DNA of 64,000 bases from positions 124,235,501 through 124,299,500 of the forward strand of contig CM074857.1 of assembly GCA_037501455.1 (NCBI GenBank), in the 5' to 3' direction. Of the stretch, positions 45,259-55,023 are shown one piece after another (position 1 is the stretch's first letter; the number at the start of each line of letters is the position of its first letter). The stretch comes from Lantana camara (Eukaryota > Streptophyta > Magnoliopsida > Lamiales > Verbenaceae). The notes below the pieces were generated by a model. The model had not been told where the DNA came from, did not search any database, and saw only the letters and a list, made by a program, of their open reading frames with translations. Position numbers and translations under genes: made by a program.

Positions 45259-48054
45259 TCAACATAGCATCTTTGTTTCACTCAATATCGTAGCAGCCAG
45301 ATGAGCCCGGTAATACGGCATCTTCACATTCGGCATCTCCCTCCAAAACGTAGGATCATCCCTAGAAAAGCATTCGGCAAATAGGCAGAAAAAGGCACCG
45401 CAATCAAGGCTGTCGGGATCTTGCTGGGGACAGACCTGACCTTGAACTTCATCACTTGGGATCTCATAATTGTGCACATTAAACAGGTATATTCGGATGA
45501 ACTTTGCCCATGTTTTCGCCTGCCCAGTTGCCACCGCAGATAACATTGAGTTTAAACGTGTGAATACCTTCCTTTCAGTGTCCAGGACCACCATATGCCA
45601 ATGAAATTTCGTATTTATCGGGAAGATGATGTAACGGTGTCCTGACAACACATCGAGATACAAACGGTCAAGATACATACGCACACTCCCCATGACACCG
45701 ACTTGGAAGAATGCATCAAGCTCGCCCATATCCACACGATGCAATCTCTTCTTTGAACCCTTAATGAACTTTTGGCCGTGCAGGCCCTTCAATATCTCGG
45801 TTGTCGCGTGAGCTGACATCACCCAAATTTTTGTCGAATTATTCCTGTTGTTCAGCATCTGAGCATAGCACTCAAATACCTTTTGCATCATCTCGCATCC
45901 CCAAAGTAGTCTGTAAATGTCAGAATTATGGACTTCCTCTTCAACCCCTCTGTAAACAACAACCACATCCTCCCTACCCGACTCACCCCGGATGAATCCA
46001 TCGATCAATTCGCGTTCTTCTGTAGTAAGATCCTCCCGTCCAGGGTAGTCTAACCTCCCAACATATTCAATGCAGTCATCCATAAGGGTTTTCACCTTCA
46101 CAACACAAGAATGTAAATTTACAGATTGTAATATTATCATATAACTAACTGACATTGATTATAATTAACTGAAAATCTGATATATTACCTTCTTCTTGGT
46201 CTTCGGGACCGTGGACGACGGAGGTGTAACGAAGTCGGGGGATTTTCTTTTCTTTTTCCTATCAGCCCTCTCTCTGACATCAGTAACAATGGAGCTAGTG
46301 ACAATGGAGCTAGTGATAAGGGAGCTAACAGTATCATCAACTCTCTTCATTCTCCGCTCAGCACGTGAATTGTTCGAATCGGAACCACTGGCATAAATGG
46401 ACCCACAGTCATGATCCTCGTCAGCCTTCACTACTTTATCCTCAATTAATATCGGCTCCGCAACATACTCTCTAGTCTCCAAAACACCTTCATCTTTGGT
46501 TTCTTTCACCTCCACATCATTCTCCACCTCTTTCTCTTGCAAATCAGTTAATATAACAGTCGCATCTACCTGCTCCTCATTCTTCTCACTTTCCTCGACC
46601 TTTTTACTTTCCTTCTCTTCTGCAACCTCCCCATTGTTCTCAACATCTTGTTCAGAATCCACCCCCACCATCTCATTAACTGTAGCATTTTCAGGACTTT
46701 TATTATCCTGTTCCTCTTCAACATTTTCACCTATCAGCCCATCACTCTCACTCTCAATGTCACTCCCCCGTTCACCCTCCGCCCCGACAGTCAGGTTATC
46801 CTCACCGTCTTCAGCAAGCCCCTCTCCATCTTCGTTGTCATTCTCCTCTGCCGAAATCTCCTCAGTTTCAGAATCTCCACCCTCTACATCCTCAACACCC
46901 TTCTTTAACAATTTTCCCAACAACTTTAACTCTCTTCGTTGATTCGCAACAATTTCCCTCAGCAAAGATATAGTCCCCGATTCAATATTAGTGTTTGATG
47001 TGGGAGGTTGGAACAGTTGCAACTCCCTCGGCTGAGTTGCAACAATGTCCACAAGCTGCAGATGATAACCAAAAAAATTTGTTATTAATAATAGACTCAA
47101 AATAGTAAAGTTAAAATGTTAAATGAGTTACCTCAATCCTCTGAATGTCATTCAGTGCAACCTGGCCTCTTTCAAAGTTGCTGGGCAAATTGGATTCTTG
47201 TGCTTGCCATCTAAAAAATCTCGGAAATACCCTCAGCGCGGTAGGACAGCTACGCGTAGGAAAATGTTCGTAAAACCAAGCCTATTTCATATTCATAAAA
47301 CATATTCAGTATTCAATTATTTAACAGAACTATACTTATAATAGAAAATAACATATACTATAGATCTTAATACCATGAAACCAGCCACGAAACCATTGAC
47401 GTAGGCTGTATTATTGTTCAGATAATGACTCATTGCTCCCACCAAAAACTTATAAACAGCCACACCCCAGGCATACTCTCCAATGCAAGACAGGTCATCC
47501 ACATAGCAAAAGAGTCATCTAGGAATAGTACCTGAGCTCTGAGGAAACAACAATGTCGAGAATACAAATAGTACATACAGCCGGCAAAGATCTTCCACAT
47601 CATCCTTGTCTGTACTCTGGACCAGCTCTTTCATCATTTCTGCAACTACTTCTTTCTTACACTTCGATGGATCGTTACCAAAAAATTCTTCAAGTGTCGA
47701 TGATGGCAGCTTCAGGTGTAAATCAACGCTCAAACCATAATGCCGCAGCCCATTAACTATACAGAATTCGGTATCGGTGAATGGAACATCGATATCTTGC
47801 CCCACAACCACAAAACAGGTTTGCACGTCGAATCTGGATATCAAGAGCTTCAGTCTGGAATGGGATGCATATGCAAACGGCATGTCCAACAAACATCCAA
47901 ATGGTAATCTAGAAATGGCTTCATGGTGTACGGGCCTCATTAAAACCCGAAGATTTTCCATTTCTTTGCAGAATGCCACGGGGGAACAACGGGTTTGGAA
48001 ACGGTCCATTGCTGCCAAATATAACAAAACACAGTTCATATCAATGTAGGACAT
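45259..48054 (-). pseudogene. Ulp1/SENP-like cysteine protease gene of the MULE, interrupted
   Basis: Four exons on the minus strand (47374-48054, 47132-47281, 46189-47055, 45259-46095) join in phase. The first encodes a DUF1985-like region (MDRFQTRCSP..., FTDTEFCIVNGLRHYG, IGEYAWGVAVYKFLVGAM). A TGA at 47515-47517 interrupts it in an otherwise continuous frame; no plausible small intron removes it. Exon 3 is a long Glu/Asp-rich linker ending in a Lys-rich segment. Exon 4 carries the C48 peptidase domain with KFHWHMVVLD (His), RLNSM where Asp is usual, and QQDPDSLDCGAFFC (Gln/Cys). It points toward the transposase gene, as in KAONASHI elements. Proposed activity is SUMO or ubiquitin-like deconjugation; this copy is probably dead. 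Confidence 0.82.
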
Positions 48055-49084
48055 TCAATTTCAAACAAACAACTAATAAGCAATTGCATTCATGGGAGAA
48101 GGAACCTTCACAGAATTCAGGGCATTTCAAATAATTCATCTAAAGGACAATTCCATGTACAAAATTGGTATAACAATATGCCTAAATTCTGGAATATCAT
48201 ATGAAGCACAATGTGAGGACGAAAAACTAAGGCTTTTATATTCAACCAACATACATCCATTTTTTCAGCATTTCTGTTCGATCAAGGCCCAAATACCCCA
48301 GGACATTCAAATTATATGAAAACCCAACCTTCTTCCTGAACCAAAATTACCTAATACTTAACCTAATGCGCTCAATTTCGTATTGGAGAAAACTGAAGAA
48401 AACGCCCAAAATTTTGGCGGAAATTACCTCAGTTTTCATGGTCCTCGCCCTCGTCTTCGCTTCAAAACTTTCTTTCTGATATTTCAGACCTCAATGCCGG
48501 CGAGTGGCGACCCTACTGCGGCAAAATTGCATCCGACAAAAAACCTCCTTCAACTGCTGAGTCCGGCCACAAACCTCCTGCAACAAACCCTACCCCGGCC
48601 ACCAACGTCGACTACTTCGCTCCAATGTCACTTACTGTCCGATCGCCGCGAAATGCAGAGTGTGCCGCCGGTTATTGGGAATCGCCGGTTATTTGGAGCT
48701 TGGGGGGTTTTCATTTAATTAATGAATTAAAGTGTTTAGGAGGGAAATTAATAGGGTTGAAGGGCATCTTTGTAAATTCAGCCAAAATAGGGAGTGAAGG
48801 GAGATTTTTAAAGTATGTTGGGGAGTTAGTGGGGAGAGAATACAAATGGGGGAGTTGAAGGAAATTGGACCAATATTTGGGGGAGTTATTGAGGATTATC
48901 CGTAAAAAAAAACCCTATATTTTTAAAAATATGTATAAAAAACCCTACGATTAGAACGTGCACTACACGCGCGTTGACTGCAAGTATGATTGAGTTTTTT
49001 ATCACTTTCTCACTTAAAATGACTATTTTGCCCATGTATTAATTTAAATTAAAAAAAAAAAAAGAAAACGAAAGAAGGGGGAAG

Positions 49085-49510
49085 ACTTCGTCTTCTTCCC
49101 CCTATACACCGCGCTTTTCTGGAGAAGAAATCCGGTAATGGTGGGGGTGGACAAGAGATCCAGCGGCAGCGACGGTGGTTGGGCGATGGAGGTGGAGAGG
49201 CGGCGGCGGCGGCGGCGTTGGGCCATGGACGGCGGGGATCTGAGGCTGTGGGAGACGGTGGAGGACGAGATCGACAGGCAACGGCGGCGGAGATGTAGGA
49301 CTGTGTGAGGTGGTGGAGATGGAGAGAAGAGAGGCGGCGGCGGCGGCTTTGAGCGACGGAGATCGAGAGGAGATGGCGGCAATGGCGTTGGACGGCGGAG
49401 ATCTGGGCTGTGTGAGGCGGTGGAGATGCAGAGAAGAGCGGCGGTGGCGACGTTGGGCGGCGGAGATCGGCGGCGGGAGGCGAGAACGCGGCGGAGGCGG
49501 TTTGGGCATT
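49085..49510 (-). repeat. CGG-rich segment with internal direct repeats inside the outer element
   Basis: GC content is very high compared with the flanks. A unit with CTGTGTGAGG(T/C)GGTGGAGATG and a CGACGGAGATCGAG/CGGCGGAGATCGGC-like end occurs at about 49293-49358 and again at 49398-49465. Open Pro/Arg-rich frames on several strands follow from the composition. It may be a captured gene fragment, or a captured first exon. Confidence 0.55.
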
Positions 49511-49599
49511 TGAGGAAGACGATGAATGTATTATATATGTATATACAGATGTGTGTATCTGTGTTATATATATATAAATTATCATGCATAAAAAAAATA

Positions 49600-50092
49600 A
49601 AAAAAAAATATATAAATTATTATTATAGTGTATTATTATATACATATATATAATTATTTCTTAATTTATTAATATTTTTAGTAAATATGATATTATAATT
49701 TAAAAATGTAATTTGCATATTATAAATTTTTAATTTGAATTTTTTAATATTTTTTTTGAAAAATTAACTATAAATATATTTTAAATGTTTTTTATAGATT
49801 CATTATATATATTATGCTATAATGTTTATATATATTATATATTTATAACACTATTTAATAGATATAATAATATAATTTAAAATTTAAAAATTTATTGTAT
49901 ATAATATATATATTAAATAATATGTAAGTGTATATGTATTGTATATATATTTTATTAATATGCATAATATGTATTATGTATATTATATATATAGATGCAA
50001 TAAATTTGTTAATTTATTAATATGCTTATGTATATATTAAATAAGATTTTATAAATTTATTGTATAATATATATATATATAGATGTATTATG

Positions 50093-50150
<58 letters not shown>

Positions 50151-50160
50151 TATATACAAT
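49600..50160. repeat. AT-rich tract with (TA)n microsatellite
   Basis: The sequence is almost pure A/T. It includes an alternating TA run at about 50096-50156, within the outer TIR element. Confidence 0.85.
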
Positions 50161-50371
50161 AAATTGTTAATTTATTGATATATTGTACAAGGGTATAATG
50201 GACTTTTCAACTTTTTTTGTTGACCAAATAGAGGTAGGGGGCGGTGAGTTTATTTAATAAAACTCAGGGTTTTCTGTATCAGTTTTTTTTTCATAGGGTT
50301 TTCTATGATGATTTCGAATAACACAGGGTTTTTGGGGTTGTTAGCTCCTTTTAAATGTTGCATTTTATTCA

Positions 50372-51482
50372 GGGCGTCTAAAATGAGTTCAGTTTGTACT
50401 GACCTCACATGAGGCCGCCTTTGTACGATTGTACTTTATTATTAATTTAATTAATTTATATATATTTTTTAGAAAATATAGTAACGTATCCATAGAATCA
50501 TCCATATTCTCTTTCATATTTTATTTGTAAAAGTTACTTATAATTTTAATGAATATCTTCAACAAATTAATAAAATTTTCAAATTTAAAATTTATTTTGT
50601 TCAAATCATGAGTATAAGCTATAATATGACATCCATTTTGCTTATATTTTATTGTCTTTTATATTTTTTAAAAATATTTTTATTTTTATTTTTAAAATAT
50701 ACAACTAGACCAATCTAAAATATATTAAAAGAAACCTTTTTCTGCTTAAACTAAAAAATTATCTTCTAAATATCAATACAAATTCTACTAATTATAAAAT
50801 TAAGAGCATAATAGAAATTTATTATAAAATTTAGCGGTTTTCACGTCAAAATATGAATGCCCAAAATATTCTTATAATTAATCTATACTCTATTATTAAA
50901 AAATCTAAATTGTAATCTCTTGGATCTGGCCTACTTATTTTCTTATTAATACTTGTCTATATTTGTTTAATTACTAAAGCTACAAAATTATATTTTAAAT
51001 TTATAAAAAAATTAAGATTCATTTGAAATTTAGTATTTAATTACATGATAGTAAATTCAAAAAATTAGCATGCATATAAGAGAATTATAATGATTATATA
51101 TTGATTGAAAAATAAATATGTTAAATTAAATTTGATAGTTAAAAATATATTTTTTTAATAAGTTGTAGTGGATAAAATAACAGAATTATAATGATTATTG
51201 ATTAAAAAATAAATATATTAAATTAAATTTGATAGTTAAAGAAAAAGCAGGAGTTTCAAGATAATTTTTGATTTAAAAATATATATTTTTAAAATAAATT
51301 AAGTAATTTGATAGGTAGAGAAAAAGTAGGAGAAATTTGATAGTTAGAGGAAAAGTAGGAGATTTAATGTGATTTCTGAGTTAAAAGAATATATTTTTAA
51401 AATAAATTAAATTAGTACAAACCAGTACAAACCTTACCTTACGTGAGGTCAGTACAAAACCTACCTCATAATAGACAACCCC
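50372..51482. mobile_element. Mutator-like MITE (1.1 kb) with a 9-bp target-site duplication
   Basis: The left end GGGCGTCTAAAATGAGTTC and the inverted right end GGGGTTGTCTATTATGAGG lead into TIRs of about 85 bp sharing TTTGTACTGACCTCAC and GTACTAATTTAATT-like words. The flanks TTTTATTCA (50363-50371) and TTTTATTTA (51483-51491) match at 8 of 9 positions. The AT-rich interior has no transposase. It abuts the outer element's duplication on its left. Confidence 0.82.
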
Positions 51483-51491
51483 TTTTATTTA

Positions 51492-51724
51492 TGGGGGAGT
51501 TTGTTTAGTTTGGAATATTTTTACTTTATTTCTCATAAAATTATACAATATAATAGAAGTATTAGAAGATTTTAGTACTACATTTTGTAAAAAATATACA
51601 ACATATTTTTTGAGATGTATTTTAAGTAGTACATTATGTGAAAATTATACGACATTTTGCCAAAATAGGGAGTTAAGTAAAAATATGATGTCCAATTAAA
51701 GGATTTATTCCGCATTATCCGTTA
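51492..51724. mobile_element. MITE related to the copy at 27259-27572
   Basis: It shares GTTTGGAATATTTTTACTT, ATACAACATATTTT, GTACATTATGTGAAAA and AAGTAAAAATATGATG(T/C)CCAAT with the 27.3 kb copy, and has the same inverted end GATAATGCGGAATAAATCC. Its left end is shortened. It begins directly beside the previous element's duplication. Confidence 0.65.
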
Positions 51725-53074
51725 ATTTATTATGATTTAATTAATTATTTTTGGAGTAGATGATTTAATTAATTTGATACACATATATTTGTAGGGTATG
51801 CATGGGGAGGAGGAGGACTAATACTAAGAGTTGCTTGTGGGCATTCCCTGGGAACCGTTAAAAGAAAATAAATTTGTGTAAGTATATCTGTAAATAAAGG
51901 GAGCGTGAATCTCCCCGTTAGGTTATCATCGACTACAATAATTAATTTTTTGCCTATTGATTACGGTGACTAATTATCTCGATATAGTTGGCTTGACTAG
52001 TTAGGTTATCATATCGATTATAATGACTAATCCTCTCGTTAACTTGTAAACATAGTTAGCTTGGCTAGTTAAATCATGATTAATCTCTTCGCTCACTTGT
52101 AGGTACAATTAACCATGAGATTTAAAGCTACTTTATTCCTAAAGTCAGAATTCGAACTCTTGACATTTAGTTAAGAATCCATGAGTCTCTTTCACTCAAC
52201 TATATCCTTATTGTTCATTAATCACACTTTTACTCCTTATAATTTATTGATAAATTATAAAAATCGCACTTTATTAAGAGATGTGTGAAATACAAGAGTT
52301 AAAGTAGATTTTAGTAGTTTGCAATATTTTGAAGGAGAATTGGCAGTCTTAACTCTAGTTCTTTAAGACAAACATGTCTTGCAAGGTGGGAGAAGAGGAC
52401 CTTCAAAGACAAGCAAAATGGTACAAATTGCTAAATAAGAAGAACTCTTCCCAAAGCATTTCTGATAATGGCAAGGAGAGATTGCTAATGACAAACTGTC
52501 TATCCTTTTTTTTTTTTTTTTTTCAGTACTTTTACAGATAGCATTGTTTCATTAAATATTTAGATTTAACTTTTCTCGTAGAAACTCAACATGATACCAA
52601 TATTTTGCATTGGTGAACCCTTGATATAGTGAAAAGGAAACTTAATTTTTTTAATAATAGTTTTATGATCTCTTATTATTTCTTCAATTAGTTTTTATCT
52701 GCTGTTACTTTAACTTTCCACCGATACACGTGACCTGTATAAAAAAATGAGTGGAGATGTTGTGCCGGATACAGTGCATGAACATAGAATAAAGAATTTC
52801 ACAAATGTGTGGAAAGTTTCCTACAATAGCAAGAACCCTAGTGCTTTATTGTGTAATTTACAATATCAATTAGAATTAAAAAGAACAAGGGAAGTCAACA
52901 TAGCAACTAAAACCCTCAATACTACAAGAAAGAACATGGCTATACATGTTGTGCATAACAGCACCAGACTTCAAAATCTTGCCCCTTCATTCTAGGTCAG
53001 CCCTTTGTCTCAAACAAAACTGCATCACTGCCACCATGATCCATCCAAGAAGCTGTCATTCGACTTCGTCACGC
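51725..53074. other. Intergenic stretch downstream of the esterase-like gene
   Basis: The part 51900-52210 has repeated GGTTATCAT/TAATGACTAAT words, probably an unclassified repeat with a tRNA-like end. A short inverted copy of coding sequence from the next gene lies at 52752-52775. The last about 150 bases are likely the 3' untranslated region of the minus-strand gene. Confidence 0.4.
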
Positions 53075-54796
53075 TCATCTGACACACAGCGCGTTCATCA
53101 ACACGTGGCACAACATCAGGTCGACAAAATATTGATGCCCGATACCTCCATCCCTCCACTTGGCCTTCTTTGGGGCCCGACCGTAGTGGACGCCATCGCT
53201 GCACCGGTTGTCATAGTGCCACGGATATGTCATGTCGAAGTCATCGATGACGCTATCGATCAACCCGTACTGCCTCCACTTATCCAACACCACGCCATTG
53301 AAAGTCTCCATCTTGTGCGGATTGAAAGCCAATTTCCTAGCATGGCCGGCTGTCGCCACGGTGGTCCTATATATAATTCGAGGTGGAACCACCCCTCTCC
53401 TCTTCACTCCTTCCACCACCTCCGCCCAAAATGCAGCCGCGTAGTCTGCCCCTCCGATAAAAGCCCTAATCCCCCGCCAATGGATCCCATCATGCAACCC
53501 CGAATTCATGACCACAGTATCCGGCACGACATCTCCCGAGAAATAACCCTTCAACAATTCCCGATACTCTAAATTAATCAATGAATGCAAGCCCTCGTAG
53601 TTGCCCGTGTGATTTGGATGACCGTTGAAAACACTAGTGAACCTCACAACTTGAGATGAATTTCTCGGATTCGTGATGTTCATGTCGAATATCCTAGTAA
53701 CAACAAGGACATCATGAAAATCCAAAACAAAGTTAAGGATGTTACGAACAGTATCACAATGATTTGAATCGCCCCACCAGAAAATCCAACGGCCGCTCAA
53801 ACAATTCCACGCTTCTTGGCTCGAGTACATTTTGAACGAGCAATGAGTTGAATACACCCACCCGTTGCTCTCTAGCAACCCCATCGGCCCGTCACACCAT
53901 GGATGCTCACAAGGAAAACTCGGTTCTTGACACCTATATCTACCATCATTACCAATCGGGCAGCTATCATTCCTAGCATGACGAGTCCACCGGCCGGACC
54001 AAACATCCCTACTGTAATCAACCTTCTCACACTGTCTTATTTCCTGCAACCGGGAAACAGACCTGTGGAATCTGATCCGAATCACACGAAGAACCTTGTC
54101 GACCACGAATCTCTCAGTCGAAAACTTCAAACCTTCGTAACTCCTAAACAACAGGACGATAGTCAAATTGTAGTCCCCTGCAAAATCAGGATGGACCTGA
54201 AGTGTGAAAGTGTAATTTCCATTTCCTAAATCCTTAACCGGAGGCCGAGCCTTCCACCTCTCGCCGGAAAGATCAGTTTCGAAATAATCGCCTCCCAAAC
54301 AACGGGGCACCCCCGAATCATCAACTGCCTGAAAAACAAACTCATGAGCATCACCTGCAGACAATTCGATTTCATTCTTGCCATCCAAATCAAGAAGTCT
54401 GATATCTGCAGTACTTGAACTGTTGCAGAGCTCATCAGCAGGAGTTAGCCATCTAGCAATAAGATTGGACGAGTAATTTGCCTCAAAAGCAGATGAAATC
54501 CAGGGGACTATTATAGGGGTTGAAGGGTTTAACAATGCTTTTGAGGAAGTAGTATTCAAATGGGGTTGCAATGTAAGATTGGTAAAGTTTGAATCTTTAC
54601 GGGATTCTGGTAAAATCTCGGAGTGATTGAGGTTTTGGTCGACAAAACAATTGTGAAAGGTGTCGAGATTTAGCCCATCAGTCCCCCAAATAATCAGAAC
54701 TCCAAGAAATGCCCCAGTCATGAGAATCTTGAACCACCAATTACCAATGGGGTTTGCCCTCAAAACCCATGCCAAATTCTCAGCTTTCTTAGGCAT
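53075..54796 (-). CDS. Type II membrane protein with Ig/filamin-like region and C-terminal SGNH (PC-esterase, NXPE-like) domain
   Basis: Single coding exon of 573 residues. A cytosolic basic N-terminus is followed by one membrane segment at about 20-38 (WWFKILMTGAFLGVLIIW), giving a type II Golgi topology. A variable stem with many N-glycosylation sites follows. Residues about 120-240 look like an Ig/filamin fold (SAGDAHEFVFQAVDDSGVPR, HPDFAGDYNLTI). The C-terminal half has paired Cys motifs, the serine motif WWGDSNHCDT and the late Asp-His motif SDGVHYG, as in SGNH/PC-esterase enzymes (NXPE, TBL). An acyl-transfer or esterase role on cell-wall or glycan substrates is inferred. The start is supported by a 5'-untranslated intron ending CAG directly before ATG (54797-54903). 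A GA-rich leader lies upstream. Confidence 0.88.
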   Translation of the reverse strand: MPKKAENLAWVLRANPIGNWWFKILMTGAFLGVLIIWGTDGLNLDTFHNCFVDQNLNHSEILPESRKDSNFTNLTLQPHLNTTSSKALLNPSTPIIVPWISSAFEANYSSNLIARWLTPADELCNSSSTADIRLLDLDGKNEIELSAGDAHEFVFQAVDDSGVPRCLGGDYFETDLSGERWKARPPVKDLGNGNYTFTLQVHPDFAGDYNLTIVLLFRSYEGLKFSTERFVVDKVLRVIRIRFHRSVSRLQEIRQCEKVDYSRDVWSGRWTRHARNDSCPIGNDGRYRCQEPSFPCEHPWCDGPMGLLESNGWVYSTHCSFKMYSSQEAWNCLSGRWIFWWGDSNHCDTVRNILNFVLDFHDVLVVTRIFDMNITNPRNSSQVVRFTSVFNGHPNHTGNYEGLHSLINLEYRELLKGYFSGDVVPDTVVMNSGLHDGIHWRGIRAFIGGADYAAAFWAEVVEGVKRRGVVPPRIIYRTTVATAGHARKLAFNPHKMETFNGVVLDKWRQYGLIDSVIDDFDMTYPWHYDNRCSDGVHYGRAPKKAKWRDGGIGHQYFVDLMLCHVLMNALCVR

Positions 54797-54903
54797 CTGA
54801 GAAGAAGAAATTCAACAATTATCAACACAATAGGATATTGGTAAGATGTTAAGCACATAATATTCTATTGAAGAAATTGAACAACAATGCAGATAAAAGT
54901 TAC
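54797..54903 (-). other. Intron in the 5' untranslated region of the SGNH gene
   Basis: The minus strand reads GAG|GTAACT as donor and TTCTTCTTCTCAG as acceptor, with a strong pyrimidine tract. The acceptor lies immediately before the start codon. The 107-bp size is normal for plants. Confidence 0.6.
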
Positions 54904-55000
54904 CTCTTTTCTTCAATCTGTGAGAAAATTTCTCTCTCTCTGTGTAAGGGGAAGAGATGAAGATATACAGCAGAACATGTATGTCTCTGCTATTTGTAGG

Positions 55001-55023
55001 GAGAGAGAGAGAGAGAGAGAGAG
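55001..55023 (-). promoter_or_regulatory. GA tract in the 5' leader or promoter of the SGNH gene
   Basis: A (GA)n run lies about 200 bp upstream of the start codon, with another CT-rich run at about 54930-54941. It is similar in kind to the HIPP leader. Confidence 0.5.

Larger units (their letters stand above)
39271..48902. mobile_element. KAONASHI-type MULE, 9.6 kb, with transposase and Ulp1-like gene
   Basis: The left end GGGATTGTCTTTGATATCTC and the inverted right end CGGATAATCCTCAATAACTC continue into aligned TIRs of about 85 bp sharing CACTCCCTCATTT/AACTCCCCCATTT and CACTAACTCC-like words. The candidate 9-bp target duplication is TAAAAAAAA (39262-39270 and 48903-48911), weak because it is A-rich. 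Inside, a MURA-type transposase faces a Ulp1/SENP-like protease gene, with a satellite array between their 3' ends. Such two-gene MULEs with ULP-like genes are known from plants as KAONASHI elements. Both genes here are broken, so this copy should not move by itself. Confidence 0.82.
39193..50347. mobile_element. Outer Mutator-like TIR element, split by the KAONASHI-type MULE
   Basis: The left end GGGTAATTTATATCC...CTGTGTTATACGAAAT (39193 on) and the inverted right end GAGCTAACAACCCC...CTGTGTTATTCGAAAT (ending 50347) form imperfect TIRs of about 75 bp, including AAACCCTAT and poly-A. The flanks CTTTTAAATG at 39183-39192 and 50348-50357 are a perfect 10-bp direct repeat. Without the nested element at 39271-48902 and one copy of its duplication, the element is about 1.5 kb. 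It carries a CGG-rich segment (49085-49510) and an AT-rich tail, and has no transposase. It is best read as a non-autonomous, possibly Pack-MULE-like, element. Confidence 0.75.

Noticed and set aside
46196..46942. Plus-strand Ser/Phe-rich frames of 66-148 codons
   Set aside because: They are antisense to the Glu/Asp-rich linker of the Ulp1-like gene.
49044..49645. Minus-strand Pro/Arg/Ser-rich frames up to 198 codons
   Set aside because: They come from CGG-rich composition; several frames are open on both strands at once. There is no domain and no splice support, and they lie inside a transposon.
50884..50910. Helitron-like 5' end TCTATACTCTATTATTAA on the plus strand
   Set aside because: It lies inside the 50372-51482 TIR element. 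No matching hairpin-CTAG 3' end was seen downstream, so it may be chance or a scrap.
53232..54229. Plus-strand frames opposite the SGNH gene
   Set aside because: They are shadows of the real minus-strand exon, without motifs of their own.
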